Below, in pieces: positions 1 to 9,453 of a DNA stretch of 64,000 nucleotides. Positions within the stretch are counted from its first letter, which is position 1, and each line of letters begins with the position of its first letter. Position numbers and translations under genes: made by a program. The DNA comes from Aquabacterium lacunae (GTDB taxonomy: Bacteria > Pseudomonadota > Gammaproteobacteria > Burkholderiales > Burkholderiaceae_C): assembly GCF_004310865.1 (NCBI RefSeq), contig NZ_SIXI01000004.1:62001-126000 (forward strand), read 5' to 3'. The notes beneath the pieces are model-generated. The model made no database searches, was not told the DNA's origin, and saw only the letters and a list, made by a program, of their open reading frames with translations.

Positions 1-847
1 GCATGGTGAACACATTGCCCACCACGTCGTCTTCGGTCATGCCGCTGTCGGGCGCTTCCGAGGCCACGATCAAGGCTTCGATCAGGTTGGGTGGCTGGGC
101 GCGGCGGGTGGGGTCGGCCGCCAGCCGGGCCCGGGCCTCGCGCATGAAATGCTCGATGGCCTGCACCACCTCGTGCACGCTGCGTTCGAGCACGCGGTCT
201 TCTTCGGTCTTGAAGTAATGCCACACCGGGAAGATGCTGTTCAGGCGCTTGAACAGCATGGGGAAGATGCGGTCCATGTGCTGCTGGAGGATGTCGCCTT
301 CGGCCTCGATGGTGTTGGTCTCCTGTCCGAAGGCCAGCCCAGTGATCACGTCCACCGTGAAGCGCATCAGGTCGGCCTGCAGCGGCACGGGCTGCCCGCT
401 GGCCACCGCCTTGTCCAGCCGGCCGCGGAAACGCTCGGCCACCCGCTTGAGCTGAGGGAAGTACGCGCGGATGTGGGTGGGTGAAAACGCCGCCATGACC
501 ATGCGACGCTGCCGCTGCCAGTGCTCGCCCTCGGCCACGAACAGGCCTGGCGCCATGCCCAGCTCGCCGATGATGCGCGCCAGCCCCGAGGGGCGGCGAA
601 AGCCTTCGGGCCGGTCGCGCATGGCGTTCGAGATGGCTTCATGGCTGCTGACCACCAGCACCTCGCGCTTGCCCAGCCTCATGCGGAAGGCCTCACCGTA
701 CTGCGCGGCCCAGCGCTCGATGTCGAGGTGGATGCGCGAGCGGTCCAGCTGCAGGGCATTGCCCACCACCGGCCAGGGCCGTGGGCCAGGCAGGTCTTTC
801 AGGTGGCGCACCGAGGCGGCACTTCCGAGGGTCGAGGCTGTGGTCAT
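1..847 (-). CDS. Cytochrome P450, N-terminal part (cut by window edge)
   Basis: The gene reads inward from an ATG at 847 and is still open at base 1, giving about 282 residues. The proline-rich hinge LPGPRPWPVVGN lies at residues 19-30. The C-helix motif W110-x3-R114, which contacts a haem propionate in P450s, is present. The visible end (DDVVGNVFTM) is the start of the I-helix. The oxygen-binding AGxxT and the haem-thiolate Cys loop would lie outside the window, so an intact gene cannot be confirmed. There is no N-terminal membrane anchor, as expected for a soluble bacterial class I enzyme that needs ferredoxin or another redox partner. The substrate cannot be told. It is divergent from dusC, with an inverted repeat between the two genes. 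Confidence 0.88.
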   Translation of the reverse strand, partial: MTTASTLGSAASVRHLKDLPGPRPWPVVGNALQLDRSRIHLDIERWAAQYGEAFRMRLGKREVLVVSSHEAISNAMRDRPEGFRRPSGLARIIGELGMAPGLFVAEGEHWQRQRRMVMAAFSPTHIRAYFPQLKRVAERFRGRLDKAVASGQPVPLQADLMRFTVDVITGLAFGQETNTIEAEGDILQQHMDRIFPMLFKRLNSIFPVWHYFKTEEDRVLERSVHEVVQAIEHFMREARARLAADPTRRAQPPNLIEALIVASEAPDSGMTEDDVVGNVFTM

Positions 848-920
848 GAGGGTTCTCCGCAAGCATTGAATGATCCCACGACACGAAACACCCTCTCGCC
901 AGTGCGCCCCGGGCTTGCGG

Positions 921-944
921 GTCAGGCATTCACCAATGCCCGAC
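921..944. promoter_or_regulatory. Inverted repeat between P450 gene and dusC
   Basis: GTCAGGCATT at 921-930 and AATGCCCGAC at 935-944 form an inverted repeat with 9 of 10 pairs matching around a CACC centre. It lies 74 bp upstream of the P450 start and 42 bp upstream of the dusC start. It could be an operator for a dimeric regulator of the P450 gene or a small hairpin; no T-tract follows. The repeat is seen directly and its role is inferred. Confidence 0.5.
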
Positions 945-985
945 TGAAAGGTGTGCCGGGCCGCAGGCTGGGTACACTGCGCGCC

Positions 986-1999
986 GTGAACATCCTGCTT
1001 GCGCCCATGGAGGGCCTGCTGGACTGCTCGCTCCGCGACGCCCTGACCCGTGTGGGGGGCGTTTCGCGCTGTGTCTCCGAATTCATCCGGATCACCGACA
1101 CCCTGTTGCCTGAGCGGGCATTCAAGCGCATCGTGCCTGAACTGAACCACGGCGGCCGCACCCCGGCCGGCGTGCCTGTGCGCGCCCAGTTGCTGGGCTC
1201 GGACGTGGCCTGCATGGCCGACAACGCGGCCAAGCTGGCCGGCCTGGGCCCCGAGGGCATCGACCTGAACTTCGGCTGTCCGGCCAAGGTGGTGAACCGC
1301 CACGGCGGTGGCGCCGCCCTGCTGCAAACGCCCGAGCTGATCCATGACATCGTGCTGGCCGTGCGCCGCGCCGTGCCGGCCCATGTGCCGGTATCGGCCA
1401 AGATGCGGCTGGGCTTTCACGACGACAGCCTGGCCGAGACCTGCGCCCAGGCCATCGAGGCCGGTGGTGCCAGCGAGCTGGTGGTGCACGCCCGCACCCG
1501 GGCCGATGGCTACCGCCCCCCGGCCTACTGGGACCGCATCGCCGACATCCGCCAGGCCGTGCGCCTGCCCGTGGTGGCCAACGGCGAGATCTGGACCGTG
1601 AGCGACGCCCGCCGCTGCCTGCGCGAAAGTGGCTGCACCGACCTGATGCTGGGGCGCGGCATCGTGGCCGACCCGGGCCTGGCCCTGGCCATCCGTGCGC
1701 AGGCCCTGGCCTTGCCCGGCGATGCGCCCCTGAACGACCAGCCTGCCGTGCCCTGGGGCGAGGTGGTCCCGCTGCTGCAGCTGTACTGGCAGCTGGTGCT
1801 GCCGCGGGTGGTGCCCAAGCACCGGGCTGGCCGCATCAAGCAGTGGCTGAACTACCTGCGCCGCACCTACCCCGAGGCCGAGGCCGCCTACATGGACTGC
1901 CGCACCCTGCGCGACAGCCGGGACATGCAGGTCTGGCTGCAAGGGCTTGGCGGGCTGGACGGGCTGGGCACGGCCGAGCACCCGGCGCAGCTGGCCTGA
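986..1999 (+). CDS. dusC: tRNA-dihydrouridine synthase, DusC type
   Basis: A 337-residue flavoprotein that reduces a uridine of the tRNA D-loop to dihydrouridine using FMN and NADPH. It begins with the signature MNILLAPMEGLLD and carries the active-site motif NFGCPAK with Cys98, the same number as the catalytic Cys of E. coli DusC. GGGAA and HARTRADGY motifs follow. I chose the GTG at 986 because it gives the family's normal N-terminus. The open frame extends back to 521, but that part is antisense to the P450 gene and unrelated to Dus. A TACACT hexamer at 973-978 may be the -10 of a promoter with a very short leader. The next gene, ylqF, starts 53 bp downstream on the same strand. Confidence 0.93.
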   Translation: MNILLAPMEGLLDCSLRDALTRVGGVSRCVSEFIRITDTLLPERAFKRIVPELNHGGRTPAGVPVRAQLLGSDVACMADNAAKLAGLGPEGIDLNFGCPAKVVNRHGGGAALLQTPELIHDIVLAVRRAVPAHVPVSAKMRLGFHDDSLAETCAQAIEAGGASELVVHARTRADGYRPPAYWDRIADIRQAVRLPVVANGEIWTVSDARRCLRESGCTDLMLGRGIVADPGLALAIRAQALALPGDAPLNDQPAVPWGEVVPLLQLYWQLVLPRVVPKHRAGRIKQWLNYLRRTYPEAEAAYMDCRTLRDSRDMQVWLQGLGGLDGLGTAEHPAQLA

Positions 2000-2052
2000 A
2001 AGGCGCAGCTCGCGTACCATGGCGGGTTAGTTTCCAGATTCCCGCACCGCCC

Positions 2053-3069
2053 ATGGCCATCCAGTGGTTCCCCGGTCACATGCACGTGACCCAGAAAGCC
2101 ATCAAAGAACGCATCAAGGACATCGATGTCGTCATTGAATTGCTGGACGCGCGCCTGCCCGGCGCCAGCCGCAACCCCCTGCTCGACCAGATCACGGGCC
2201 ACCGGCTGCGCCTGAAGGTGCTCAACAAGCAGGACCTGGCCGACCCCGAGCGCACCGAGGCCTGGCTGGCCCACTACAACGGCCTGAAAGACACCCGCGC
2301 CATCGCGCTGGACGCCAGCGACAAGGCCCCGGCGCAGCGCCTGATCAAAGCCTGCCGCGAACTCGCGCCGCACCGCAGCGGCATGGACAAGCCCTTGCGC
2401 GTGCTGATCTGCGGCATCCCCAACGTGGGCAAGTCCACCCTGATGAACACGCTGGTGGGCCGCAAGGCCGCCAAGACGGGTGACGAGGCCGGTGTCACGC
2501 GCATGGAGCAGCGCATCAACCTGGCCAGTGACTTCTACCTGTTCGACACCCCGGGCATGCTGTGGCCCAAGCTGACGGTGGAAAAAGGTGGCTACCACCT
2601 GGCCGCCAGTGGCGCCGTGGGCCGCAACGCCTACGACGAAGAAGAGGTGGCCCTGGAGTTGCTGCAATCGCTCAAGGGCCCCTACCCCCACTTGCTGCAG
2701 GCCCGCTACAAGCTCGACCCGAGCCTGGACATTGCACAGGCCCACGAAGACACGCTGCTGGAGGCCATCGGGCGCAAGCGCGGCGCCGTGATCGGTGGCA
2801 ACCGCGTGAACACCACCAAGGCCGCCGAAGTGGTGCTCAATGATTTCAGGCAGAACCTGCTGGGCCGCGTCACGCTGGAAACGCCCGAGCAGTTCGCGCA
2901 GTGGCAGGCCGAGGCCGATGCCCGCGAGGCTGCCCTGCAGAAAGTGCGCGAAGAAAAGGCCAAGGGCCGCAAACGCAGCTTCCGCGGTGAACGCGAAAGC
3001 TGGGAGCAGCCCGGCCAGGGCCCTGAAAGCGCCGACAGTGAAGACGGCACAGACAGCGAGCAGGCCTGA
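2053..3069 (+). CDS. ylqF: Ribosome biogenesis GTPase, YlqF/RbgA type
   Basis: A 338-residue circularly permuted GTPase. The G4 motif NKQD (residues 58-61) precedes G1 GIPNVGKS (121-128) and G3 DTPG (165-168), which is the diagnostic order of the YlqF/RbgA/YjeQ group. In Bacillus the family acts in late 50S subunit assembly. The start MAIQWFPGHM is the usual YlqF N-terminus; the frame upstream of it is open but unrelated. The C-terminal tail is charged and Lys/Arg/Glu-rich, probably for RNA contact. It ends one base from the convergent chemotaxis gene, with no terminator visible. Its position behind dusC makes a small RNA-maturation operon plausible. Confidence 0.93.
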   Translation: MAIQWFPGHMHVTQKAIKERIKDIDVVIELLDARLPGASRNPLLDQITGHRLRLKVLNKQDLADPERTEAWLAHYNGLKDTRAIALDASDKAPAQRLIKACRELAPHRSGMDKPLRVLICGIPNVGKSTLMNTLVGRKAAKTGDEAGVTRMEQRINLASDFYLFDTPGMLWPKLTVEKGGYHLAASGAVGRNAYDEEEVALELLQSLKGPYPHLLQARYKLDPSLDIAQAHEDTLLEAIGRKRGAVIGGNRVNTTKAAEVVLNDFRQNLLGRVTLETPEQFAQWQAEADAREAALQKVREEKAKGRKRSFRGERESWEQPGQGPESADSEDGTDSEQA

Positions 3070-4611
3070 TCAGCCCTCGCCCAGCCTGAAGGCGTGCACC
3101 GAGCTGACCAGCCGGTGCGACTGGCCCTTCAGGCTCTCGGCGGCGGCCGCCGACTGCTCCACCAGCGCCGCGTTCTGCTGCGTGACCTCGTCGAGCTGGC
3201 CCACCGCCTGCGACACCTGCGAAATGCCCGTCGATTGCTCGTGCGTGGAATGGCTGATCTCTTCGATCAGCTCCGAGACACGGCGCACCTGGGTCACGAT
3301 CTCTTCCATGGTGTGCCCCGCATCCGACACCAGGCGCGAGCCGTTGTCCACCTTCTCCACCGAGTTGTGGATCAGCTGCTTGATCTCGCGGGCGGCATCG
3401 GCACTGCGGCGCGCCAGGCTGCGCACTTCGCCTGCCACCACGGCGAATCCACGGCCCTGCTCGCCCGCACGGGCAGCCTCCACTGCCGCGTTCAGCGCCA
3501 GGATGTTGGTCTGAAACGCGATGCCGTCGATCACGCCGATGATGTCGTTGATCTTGCGGCTGGCCTCTGAAATTTCGCCCATGGTGCCCACCACGTGCGA
3601 CACGAGTTCGCCGCCGCGGCTGGCCACGTCACGAGCCTGCGAGGCCAGCTGGTTGGCTTGCAAGGCGGCTTCGGCGTTGTGGTTCACGCTGCTGGTGAGC
3701 TGCTCCATCGACGCGGCGGTCTGCTGCAGGTTGCTGGCCTGGGTTTCGGTGCGGTGACTGAGGTCGGAGTTGCCCAGGGCGATCTCGTCGGCGCCGGTGG
3801 CAATGGCCTCGCCCGCCTGGCGCACATCGCCCACCAGGGTGCGCAGGTGCTCGTTCATGTCACGCAGGGCATTGAGCAGCTCGCCAATCTCATCCTGTCG
3901 CTTCACATCGATGCGCGAGGTCAGGTCTCCTGCGGCCACCGTGCGCGCCACCCGTGTCGCCTCGGCAATCGGCACCAGAATGCCCTGCCGCAAGGCCCGA
4001 GAAAACAGCACCAGCGCCACCACACTGGCCAAGGAGGCCAGCCCGATCAACCACCAGGCTTGACGGGCTGCGGCCATCGATTCTTCGCTGAGGTGCTGGG
4101 CCCGCGTCTCCAGACCTTCCCCCAGGGCCTCCATCGGGTCTTCCAGCTCGGCGTAAGCGCTCTGAAACGCCGGCAACAGCGACGCGACCTGGTCAGGCTG
4201 GCTCAGCGCGGTGTCCAGCACCTTTTGCGCAGCACCCAGATAGGCTTCCAGCCGTGGTTTGACGGCCTCGACCGACTTCAGGTGCTCAGGCGGCAAAGAC
4301 AAGGCCAGCTGCCCTTGGATGGACTCACGGAATGAGGCTGCATGCTCATCGAATTCAGCCCGGATGGCCTTGAACTCTGTGGTCTCCTGCTGAGTGCCGG
4401 CCAGGACGGCCCGCAAGGCATCCCCCCGCACAGCGTCGTGCATCATGTCGGCCTGCATCTGCAGGCGCAAGGCCGTGGTGTTCTCGGCCATCTGGCTGGA
4501 CACGGCCGATTCACGCTGTGCGGCCACCAGCCCCACGGCACCGACAGTCAGCACGAACACGATGGCCATCACGCTGAAGCTCATCAGGCGATGCTTGATG
4601 GAAAGTTGCAT
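3070..4611 (-). CDS. Methyl-accepting chemotaxis protein
   Basis: A 513-residue transmembrane chemoreceptor. Membrane segments lie near residues 10-32 and 186-204 and enclose a helical periplasmic ligand domain of about 150 residues (four-helix-bundle type). A HAMP linker and a long cytoplasmic coiled coil follow, with the conserved CheA/CheW-binding tip ([20 protein letters not shown]). I chose the ATG at 4611 because CGGGAGG lies just upstream; the frame extends back to 4698 without a better start. No C-terminal CheR/CheB tether pentapeptide is visible. The ligand is unknown and no chemotaxis operon is next to it, so it is probably an orphan receptor. The helicase gene is divergent. Confidence 0.93.
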   Translation of the reverse strand: MQLSIKHRLMSFSVMAIVFVLTVGAVGLVAAQRESAVSSQMAENTTALRLQMQADMMHDAVRGDALRAVLAGTQQETTEFKAIRAEFDEHAASFRESIQGQLALSLPPEHLKSVEAVKPRLEAYLGAAQKVLDTALSQPDQVASLLPAFQSAYAELEDPMEALGEGLETRAQHLSEESMAAARQAWWLIGLASLASVVALVLFSRALRQGILVPIAEATRVARTVAAGDLTSRIDVKRQDEIGELLNALRDMNEHLRTLVGDVRQAGEAIATGADEIALGNSDLSHRTETQASNLQQTAASMEQLTSSVNHNAEAALQANQLASQARDVASRGGELVSHVVGTMGEISEASRKINDIIGVIDGIAFQTNILALNAAVEAARAGEQGRGFAVVAGEVRSLARRSADAAREIKQLIHNSVEKVDNGSRLVSDAGHTMEEIVTQVRRVSELIEEISHSTHEQSTGISQVSQAVGQLDEVTQQNAALVEQSAAAAESLKGQSHRLVSSVHAFRLGEG

Positions 4612-4764
4612 GGGCAAGCCTCCCGGTTGATTCGCGCCTGACATGAACCCTGGCAGCACCCCGGCACGATCAATGGCGCTGTGTCGGTGTTTCGGCACTT
4701 CTGCACCGCACTGAAGCCCTTTGCTGCACCAGAGGCGACAATCAGACCTGCGCGCCGATCAACC

Positions 4765-6741
4765 ATGTCAGATTCCACATTCCAGCCCCAGGGCCTGAGC
4801 CCCACCGATGAGCAACTGGCCATCCAGCTGGAGCGACGCCGTCACGTCATCATCGAGGCCAACGCGGGTGCCGCCAAGACCACCACCCTGGCCCTGCGCC
4901 TGGCCCAGGCGCTGCACCGCGGGGCCGATCCGGCCCGCATCCTGGCGCTGACCTACACCGAACCTGCGGTGCTGGCACTGCAGCAGGCCCTGGCCCGCAT
5001 CGGCGTGCCCACGGCCCAGCGGCAGGGTTTGCGCGTGCAGACCTTCGACCGCTTTTGCCGCGACCTGCTGGCCACCTTCGAAGAGCCCGGCACCACCTGG
5101 CTCGACACCCCGGAGGCCCTGCGCCCGCACGTGCTGACGGCCCTGGCCCGCACACTCGACAACCCCGACGAGCGCCACCGCGAGCACTTCGCCCTGGAAG
5201 GCAATGGCGAGGGCAGCGTGGAAGGCCTGCTACTGAGCTTCCGCCAGCTCAAGGGCACGATGGACCTGTTTTTCCAGGCCTCGGAAAGCCCTGTCACCCC
5301 TGCGTTGGCCGAGAGCCTGGGCCACGACTACCTGGCCTTGCGCGTGTACGGGCGCTACGAACTGCTGCGCCGCGGCGGCCACCCCGACCGCCACGCCTTC
5401 CGCGCCCCGCACGACGCCACCTACGACCTGGCGCGCATGCTGCTGACCGACGACGACCGCCTGGCCCTGCCCGTGCACCCCTTGGCCCTGGGCCTGAACC
5501 TGGTGCTGGTCGACGAGATGCACGACACCAACCGGGCCATGTTCACGGTGCTGCAGCACCTGCTGCGCCACAACCCCTGCGCCTTCGTGGGCGTGGGCGA
5601 CCGCGACCAGGTGATCCACTCGGTGGCAGGTGCCGACGCCCGCTTCATGGGCGAATGGTTCGAGCAGGAAGTGGCCGTGCCGCACCGCCCCCCCCTGCAT
5701 GGCACCTGGCGCTTTGGCGCTTCCCTGGCCACGCCGGTGGCCCGCCTGGCTCGCAAGCCCTGCGTGGCCCTGCAACCCCAGGACACCCTGGTGGAGGTGC
5801 TGGCCCTGGACGACACCGCCATGCGCTGGCAGCTGCTTGACAGTGTGCCCGGTCACCCGCGGGCACGGCGCCCCCTGGCCAGCCGACCGGAAGAGCTGGC
5901 CGTGCTGCTGCGCCACCCCAGCCAGTCGGTGGCCCTGGAGGCCAGCCTGCTGCAGCACGGCGTGAACTACCGCACGCTGGGCTTCACCACCTTCCTGTGG
6001 CGGCCCGAGGTGCTGTTCTTGCGAGCCCTGATGGCCCATGCCTTCTCGGCGCTGGACCACAACCCCACCCCCGACACCCGCCAGCGCCTGCTGGGGGCGT
6101 TGCTCACCTTCACCGGCGCGCAGGTAGACACTGGCACCGACGACCTGCCCGGCAGCCCGGCCCATCGGCAGCTCACGGCGCAAGCACTCAAGGCCGTGGC
6201 CCACGAACCGGCCTTGCTGGCCATGTTCATGGACAACCAGGTGCTGCGCACGGCCGACCGCCGCGTGCGCGCCTGGGTGCACGAGGTGGTGGCCCTGATG
6301 CAGCAAGGCACGGTGGCCCCTTTGGTGCAAGCCCTGCAAGGCCCACTGCGCCCCGACTGGCTGGCCCGCCGCGTGATGGTGCGCCAGGAAGACGTGCAGC
6401 AGGTCGAACGCCACCTGCAGGCCCTGCTGGCCCTGGCCACCGAGTTCGACGACCTGCCTGCCTTCATGCGCGGCCTCGACAGTTTCGAGCTGCACCACCT
6501 CACGGGCCGCAAGGCGCAACAAGGCGTGGTGCTGGCCACGCTGGAGGCCACCAAGGGCCTGGAGTTCGAGCATGTCATCATGCCGGGGCTCAACAGCGGC
6601 GAATTCGGCGGCACCGGCCGCCACAGCGACAACCGCAACCTCTTTTACGTGGGCATCACCCGGGCACGCCGGGCGCTCACCCTGGTCCACCGTCCGGACA
6701 AGCCCACGCGATTCCTCAAAGACGCCGGCTGGCTGCCCTGA
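4765..6741 (+). CDS. UvrD/Rep-like superfamily 1 helicase
   Basis: A 658-residue SF1A-like ATPase. Recognisable motifs are a Walker A region EANAGAAKTTT near residue 30, a DEAD-like box VDEMHDTN (motif II), VGDRDQVIH (motif III), TKGLEFEHV (motif V) and FYVGITRARRAL (motif VI). It is shorter than UvrD or Rep and the spacing is loose, so it is a divergent standalone member rather than UvrD itself. The Walker A reads AGAAKT where AGSGKT is usual, so the glycine before the catalytic Lys is Ala; Lys and Thr are kept. It is followed 46 bp later by the NYN-domain gene on the same strand. A role in DNA repair or in unwinding recombination intermediates is inferred from the family only. Confidence 0.8.
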   Translation: MSDSTFQPQGLSPTDEQLAIQLERRRHVIIEANAGAAKTTTLALRLAQALHRGADPARILALTYTEPAVLALQQALARIGVPTAQRQGLRVQTFDRFCRDLLATFEEPGTTWLDTPEALRPHVLTALARTLDNPDERHREHFALEGNGEGSVEGLLLSFRQLKGTMDLFFQASESPVTPALAESLGHDYLALRVYGRYELLRRGGHPDRHAFRAPHDATYDLARMLLTDDDRLALPVHPLALGLNLVLVDEMHDTNRAMFTVLQHLLRHNPCAFVGVGDRDQVIHSVAGADARFMGEWFEQEVAVPHRPPLHGTWRFGASLATPVARLARKPCVALQPQDTLVEVLALDDTAMRWQLLDSVPGHPRARRPLASRPEELAVLLRHPSQSVALEASLLQHGVNYRTLGFTTFLWRPEVLFLRALMAHAFSALDHNPTPDTRQRLLGALLTFTGAQVDTGTDDLPGSPAHRQLTAQALKAVAHEPALLAMFMDNQVLRTADRRVRAWVHEVVALMQQGTVAPLVQALQGPLRPDWLARRVMVRQEDVQQVERHLQALLALATEFDDLPAFMRGLDSFELHHLTGRKAQQGVVLATLEATKGLEFEHVIMPGLNSGEFGGTGRHSDNRNLFYVGITRARRALTLVHRPDKPTRFLKDAGWLP

Positions 6742-6787
6742 GCAGCCCCCACAATCAAGGCTTTTCAGCCTCTGGAAACCCACCTCC

Positions 6788-8209
6788 ATGGCCCACACCC
6801 CCGACCACATCAGCATGGCCCTGTTCTGCGACTTCGAAAACGTCGCATTGGGCGTGCGTGATGCCAACTACGACAAGTTCGACATCAAGAAGGTGCTGGA
6901 GCGCCTGCTGCTCAAGGGCAGCATCGTCGTCAAGAAGTCCTACTGCGACTGGGAGCGCTACAAAGGCTTCAAGGCCGCCATGCACGAGGCCAACTTCGAG
7001 CTGATCGAGATCCCGCACGTGCGTCAGTCGGGCAAGAACTCGGCCGACATCCGCCTGGTGGTCGATGCGCTCGACCTGTGCTACACCAAGAGCCACGTGA
7101 ACACCTTCGTGATCATCTCGGGCGATTCCGATTTCTCGCCGCTGGTCTCGAAGCTGCGCGAGAACGCCAAGCACGTGATCGGCGTGGGCGTGAAGCAGTC
7201 GACCTCCGACCTGCTGATCGCCAACTGCGACGAATTCATCTTCTACGACGACCTGGTGCGCGGCGAAGCCCAGCGCCAGGCCCGCCGCGACAGCCAGAAC
7301 GGCCGCGATTCGGCCAACACGCCGCGCCGCAGCCCCGAAGAAGAAAAGCGCCGCCTGGAAGAGCTCGATGCGCGCCGCACCAAGGGCGTGATCCTGGCGG
7401 CCGAGACCTACGAAGCCCTGGTGACCGACCGCGACGACGGCGGCAAGATCTGGGCCTCGGTGCTCAAGGAAGCGCTCAAGCGCCGCAACCCCGGGTTCAA
7501 CGAGAACTACTACGGGTTCAAGACCTTCGGCAACCTGCTGGAAGACGCGCAAGCCCGCGGCCTGCTGACCTTCGGCCGCGATGAAAAGAGCGGCGCCTTC
7601 GTGTCACGCGGCACGGGCGCACGGGCCGAACTGGCGGCGGACGACCGCACGGCCGAGGAACACGGCACAGAAACGCAGCCCAACGAGGCCGCACACGAAC
7701 GCCAGGAGCGTGGCGATCGCAGCGAACGCCAGGAACGCGGCGACCGCACCGAGCGCGGTCGCCGTGGTGGCCGAGATCGCCGCGGCCGCGGGCGCGACCG
7801 GGACGAAGGCACCGCCCAGGGTGCTCCCGTGCCTGCGGCCTCGGCACCTCAAGGTGCCGCAGAAGCCCCTGCCTCCGCGTCAGCGTCCACGCCAGCACCT
7901 GTGCCCGCCGCGCCGGAGCCCGTGCAGGCTGCAGTGGCCAGCGAACCTGCGCCCACCGAAGGCCAGGGGCAGGCACCACGCAATGCCCGCAGCCGCACAC
8001 GCAAGCCACGCACGGCCGACTTGGCCCCCGCCACCGAAACCCCCGCGGTGCAGCCGGTGGCCGCACCTGTTGTGCCGCCGGCTGCTGCCGAGCCCGCCAC
8101 AGAAGTGGCCCCCAAGGCCACAACCAAGCGACCGGCCAGCAAGCAACCGGCCCGCAAGCGCGCCGCCAGCGCCCCCCGCAAGACCGCCAAGAAAACCGCG
8201 GCCGAGTAA
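6788..8209 (+). CDS. NYN (LabA-like PIN) nuclease with LOTUS/OST-HTH domain and basic tail
   Basis: A 473-residue protein. Residues about 10-160 form a NYN/LabA-type PIN domain with acidic positions in LFCDFENVA, NSADIRLVVDAL and ISGDSDFSPL, which fit metal-dependent RNase catalysis. Residues about 205-275 resemble an OST-HTH/LOTUS RNA-binding domain. The tail is low complexity: two 27-nt tandem units at 7697-7750 encode ERQERGDRS and ERQERGDRT, an Arg/Gly-rich stretch follows, then a Pro/Ala linker and a Lys/Arg/Ala histone-H1-like end. I chose the ATG at 6788 because it begins the NYN domain directly. A role in RNA decay or silencing is inferred from the domains. Confidence 0.88.
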   Translation: MAHTPDHISMALFCDFENVALGVRDANYDKFDIKKVLERLLLKGSIVVKKSYCDWERYKGFKAAMHEANFELIEIPHVRQSGKNSADIRLVVDALDLCYTKSHVNTFVIISGDSDFSPLVSKLRENAKHVIGVGVKQSTSDLLIANCDEFIFYDDLVRGEAQRQARRDSQNGRDSANTPRRSPEEEKRRLEELDARRTKGVILAAETYEALVTDRDDGGKIWASVLKEALKRRNPGFNENYYGFKTFGNLLEDAQARGLLTFGRDEKSGAFVSRGTGARAELAADDRTAEEHGTETQPNEAAHERQERGDRSERQERGDRTERGRRGGRDRRGRGRDRDEGTAQGAPVPAASAPQGAAEAPASASASTPAPVPAAPEPVQAAVASEPAPTEGQGQAPRNARSRTRKPRTADLAPATETPAVQPVAAPVVPPAAAEPATEVAPKATTKRPASKQPARKRAASAPRKTAKKTAAE

Positions 8210-8221
8210 GACTCCGGGCGT

Positions 8222-9328
8222 TCAGCCCTGGGACGCCCCCGGGGCTGACAGCGGTGCGGTTGCAAGCAAGCACTGCGCGGCCAGGGTCCGGCCACTGAGC
8301 CAGGCGCCTTCGACCTTGCCGCTGCCCAGCCAGTCACCGCACAAGCCCAGGCCCGTGCGGGCACAAAACTCGGCCTGACGCCCCAGCGGGGGCGCCGTGT
8401 CGGCATAGCGCCAGCGGTGGATGCTGTGGCTGAGCCCCTTGCTGCCCAGCGGTGCCAGGCTCTGCAGCCCCCGCACCTCCAGCAGCGCACTGAAGGCTTG
8501 CCACAGGGTGTGGGCCACCGCCTCGGGCTCGTCTTCGATGTGGGCTTCGCTCCACTCGGCCTCGCTGTGCAGCAGCCAGCAATTCCCCGTGCCGCCCGGC
8601 TGGGGCCGACCGGGCTTGCTGCTGTCGCAGGCCACCCAGCGCAAAGGCCCTTCGTTCACAAAGGCCGCGTCAAAGGGCACCGCCAAAGGCTGCTCGGTCT
8701 GCACCATCAGGGCCCAGCTGCCGCGCATGCGGGCCTGTGCGGCCAACGCCGCCCACTCGGCGTGCACGGGCAGCAACAAGGGCACAGCCTGCACCGACGG
8801 CACGGCCAGCAGCACGGCATCAAAAGCCTGCGCCAGCTCGCCATGCTCCTGCGTGCGCAAGCGCCATCGGCCATCGGCCTGGGGCAACAGGGCCTGCACC
8901 GTGTGCTGGAGTTGCACGGGCTGCGTCAGTTGCTGGGCCAGCCAGCCTGCCGGCGAGGTCATCCGAGGGGTGCCCACCCAGCGTTGCGGCGCTTCGGCGG
9001 CGAGCCCTGACGCGGCCTGCGGCGAGGTGCCGAACACGCTCAGGCGCGGCTGCCACACAGCCGCCACACCCGCGGCCACCCAGGCCTGCACCTCGGCATG
9101 GAAGGAGGCATCGCGGGCCGTGAAGTACTGCGCACCGTGGTCGCATTGCCAGCCCTCGCCGCGGCGGGTGCTCATGCGGCCCGCAGGCCCACGGCTTTTG
9201 TCGAACACTTGCACAGCCACGCCGGCCTGCTGCAGGGCCTGTGCACAGGCCAGACCGGCCATGCCAGCGCCTACCACCGCCACATTCAGGCCAGCCGCAA
9301 GGCCCACACCCTCAGAAATCTCGCTCAT
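8222..9328 (-). CDS. FAD-dependent amine-oxidase-like flavoprotein (renalase-like)
   Basis: A 368-residue flavoprotein. A dinucleotide-binding fold begins at VAVVGAGMAGLACAQAL (GxGxxG near residue 20), with FDKSRGPAGRMSTRR typical of bacterial renalase-like NAD(P)/FAD oxidoreductases. CDHGAQYFTARD and a C-terminal GLCGDWLGSGKVEGAWLSG, the flavin-binding end of the family, are also present. Known bacterial renalases oxidise off-pathway isomers of reduced nicotinamide nucleotides; whether this one does is inferred. It runs convergent to the NYN gene, with 12 bp between the stops. There is no signal peptide, so it is cytoplasmic. Confidence 0.82.
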   Translation of the reverse strand: MSEISEGVGLAAGLNVAVVGAGMAGLACAQALQQAGVAVQVFDKSRGPAGRMSTRRGEGWQCDHGAQYFTARDASFHAEVQAWVAAGVAAVWQPRLSVFGTSPQAASGLAAEAPQRWVGTPRMTSPAGWLAQQLTQPVQLQHTVQALLPQADGRWRLRTQEHGELAQAFDAVLLAVPSVQAVPLLLPVHAEWAALAAQARMRGSWALMVQTEQPLAVPFDAAFVNEGPLRWVACDSSKPGRPQPGGTGNCWLLHSEAEWSEAHIEDEPEAVAHTLWQAFSALLEVRGLQSLAPLGSKGLSHSIHRWRYADTAPPLGRQAEFCARTGLGLCGDWLGSGKVEGAWLSGRTLAAQCLLATAPLSAPGASQG

Positions 9329-9369
9329 GTCAATGCCCAGGAAACATCAGCAGGCATCGTAACGAGCAC

Positions 9370-9441
9370 GGGCCGCACAGGCGGCCCGAAGGGTTTGACA
9401 AGGCTGGGGCAGCGGCGGGTGCAAGCACCTCGTCACCCGCC
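9370..9441 (-). terminator. Two GC-rich hairpins after the GDPD gene
   Basis: GGCGGGTG (9414-9421) pairs with CACCCGCC (9434-9441), and GGGCCGC (9370-9376) pairs with GCGGCCC (9381-9387) over a 4-nt loop. They lie between the stop of the phosphodiesterase gene and the start of the flavoprotein gene, both on the minus strand. No T-run follows either hairpin, so they may block 3'-end decay or act as weak terminators. Confidence 0.35.
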
Positions 9442-9453
9442 CCGGGGCTCAGC

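Noticed and set aside
521-985. Long N-terminal extension of the dusC frame
   Set aside because: It is antisense to the P450 coding sequence and shows no Dus similarity; the GTG at 986 gives the normal family start.
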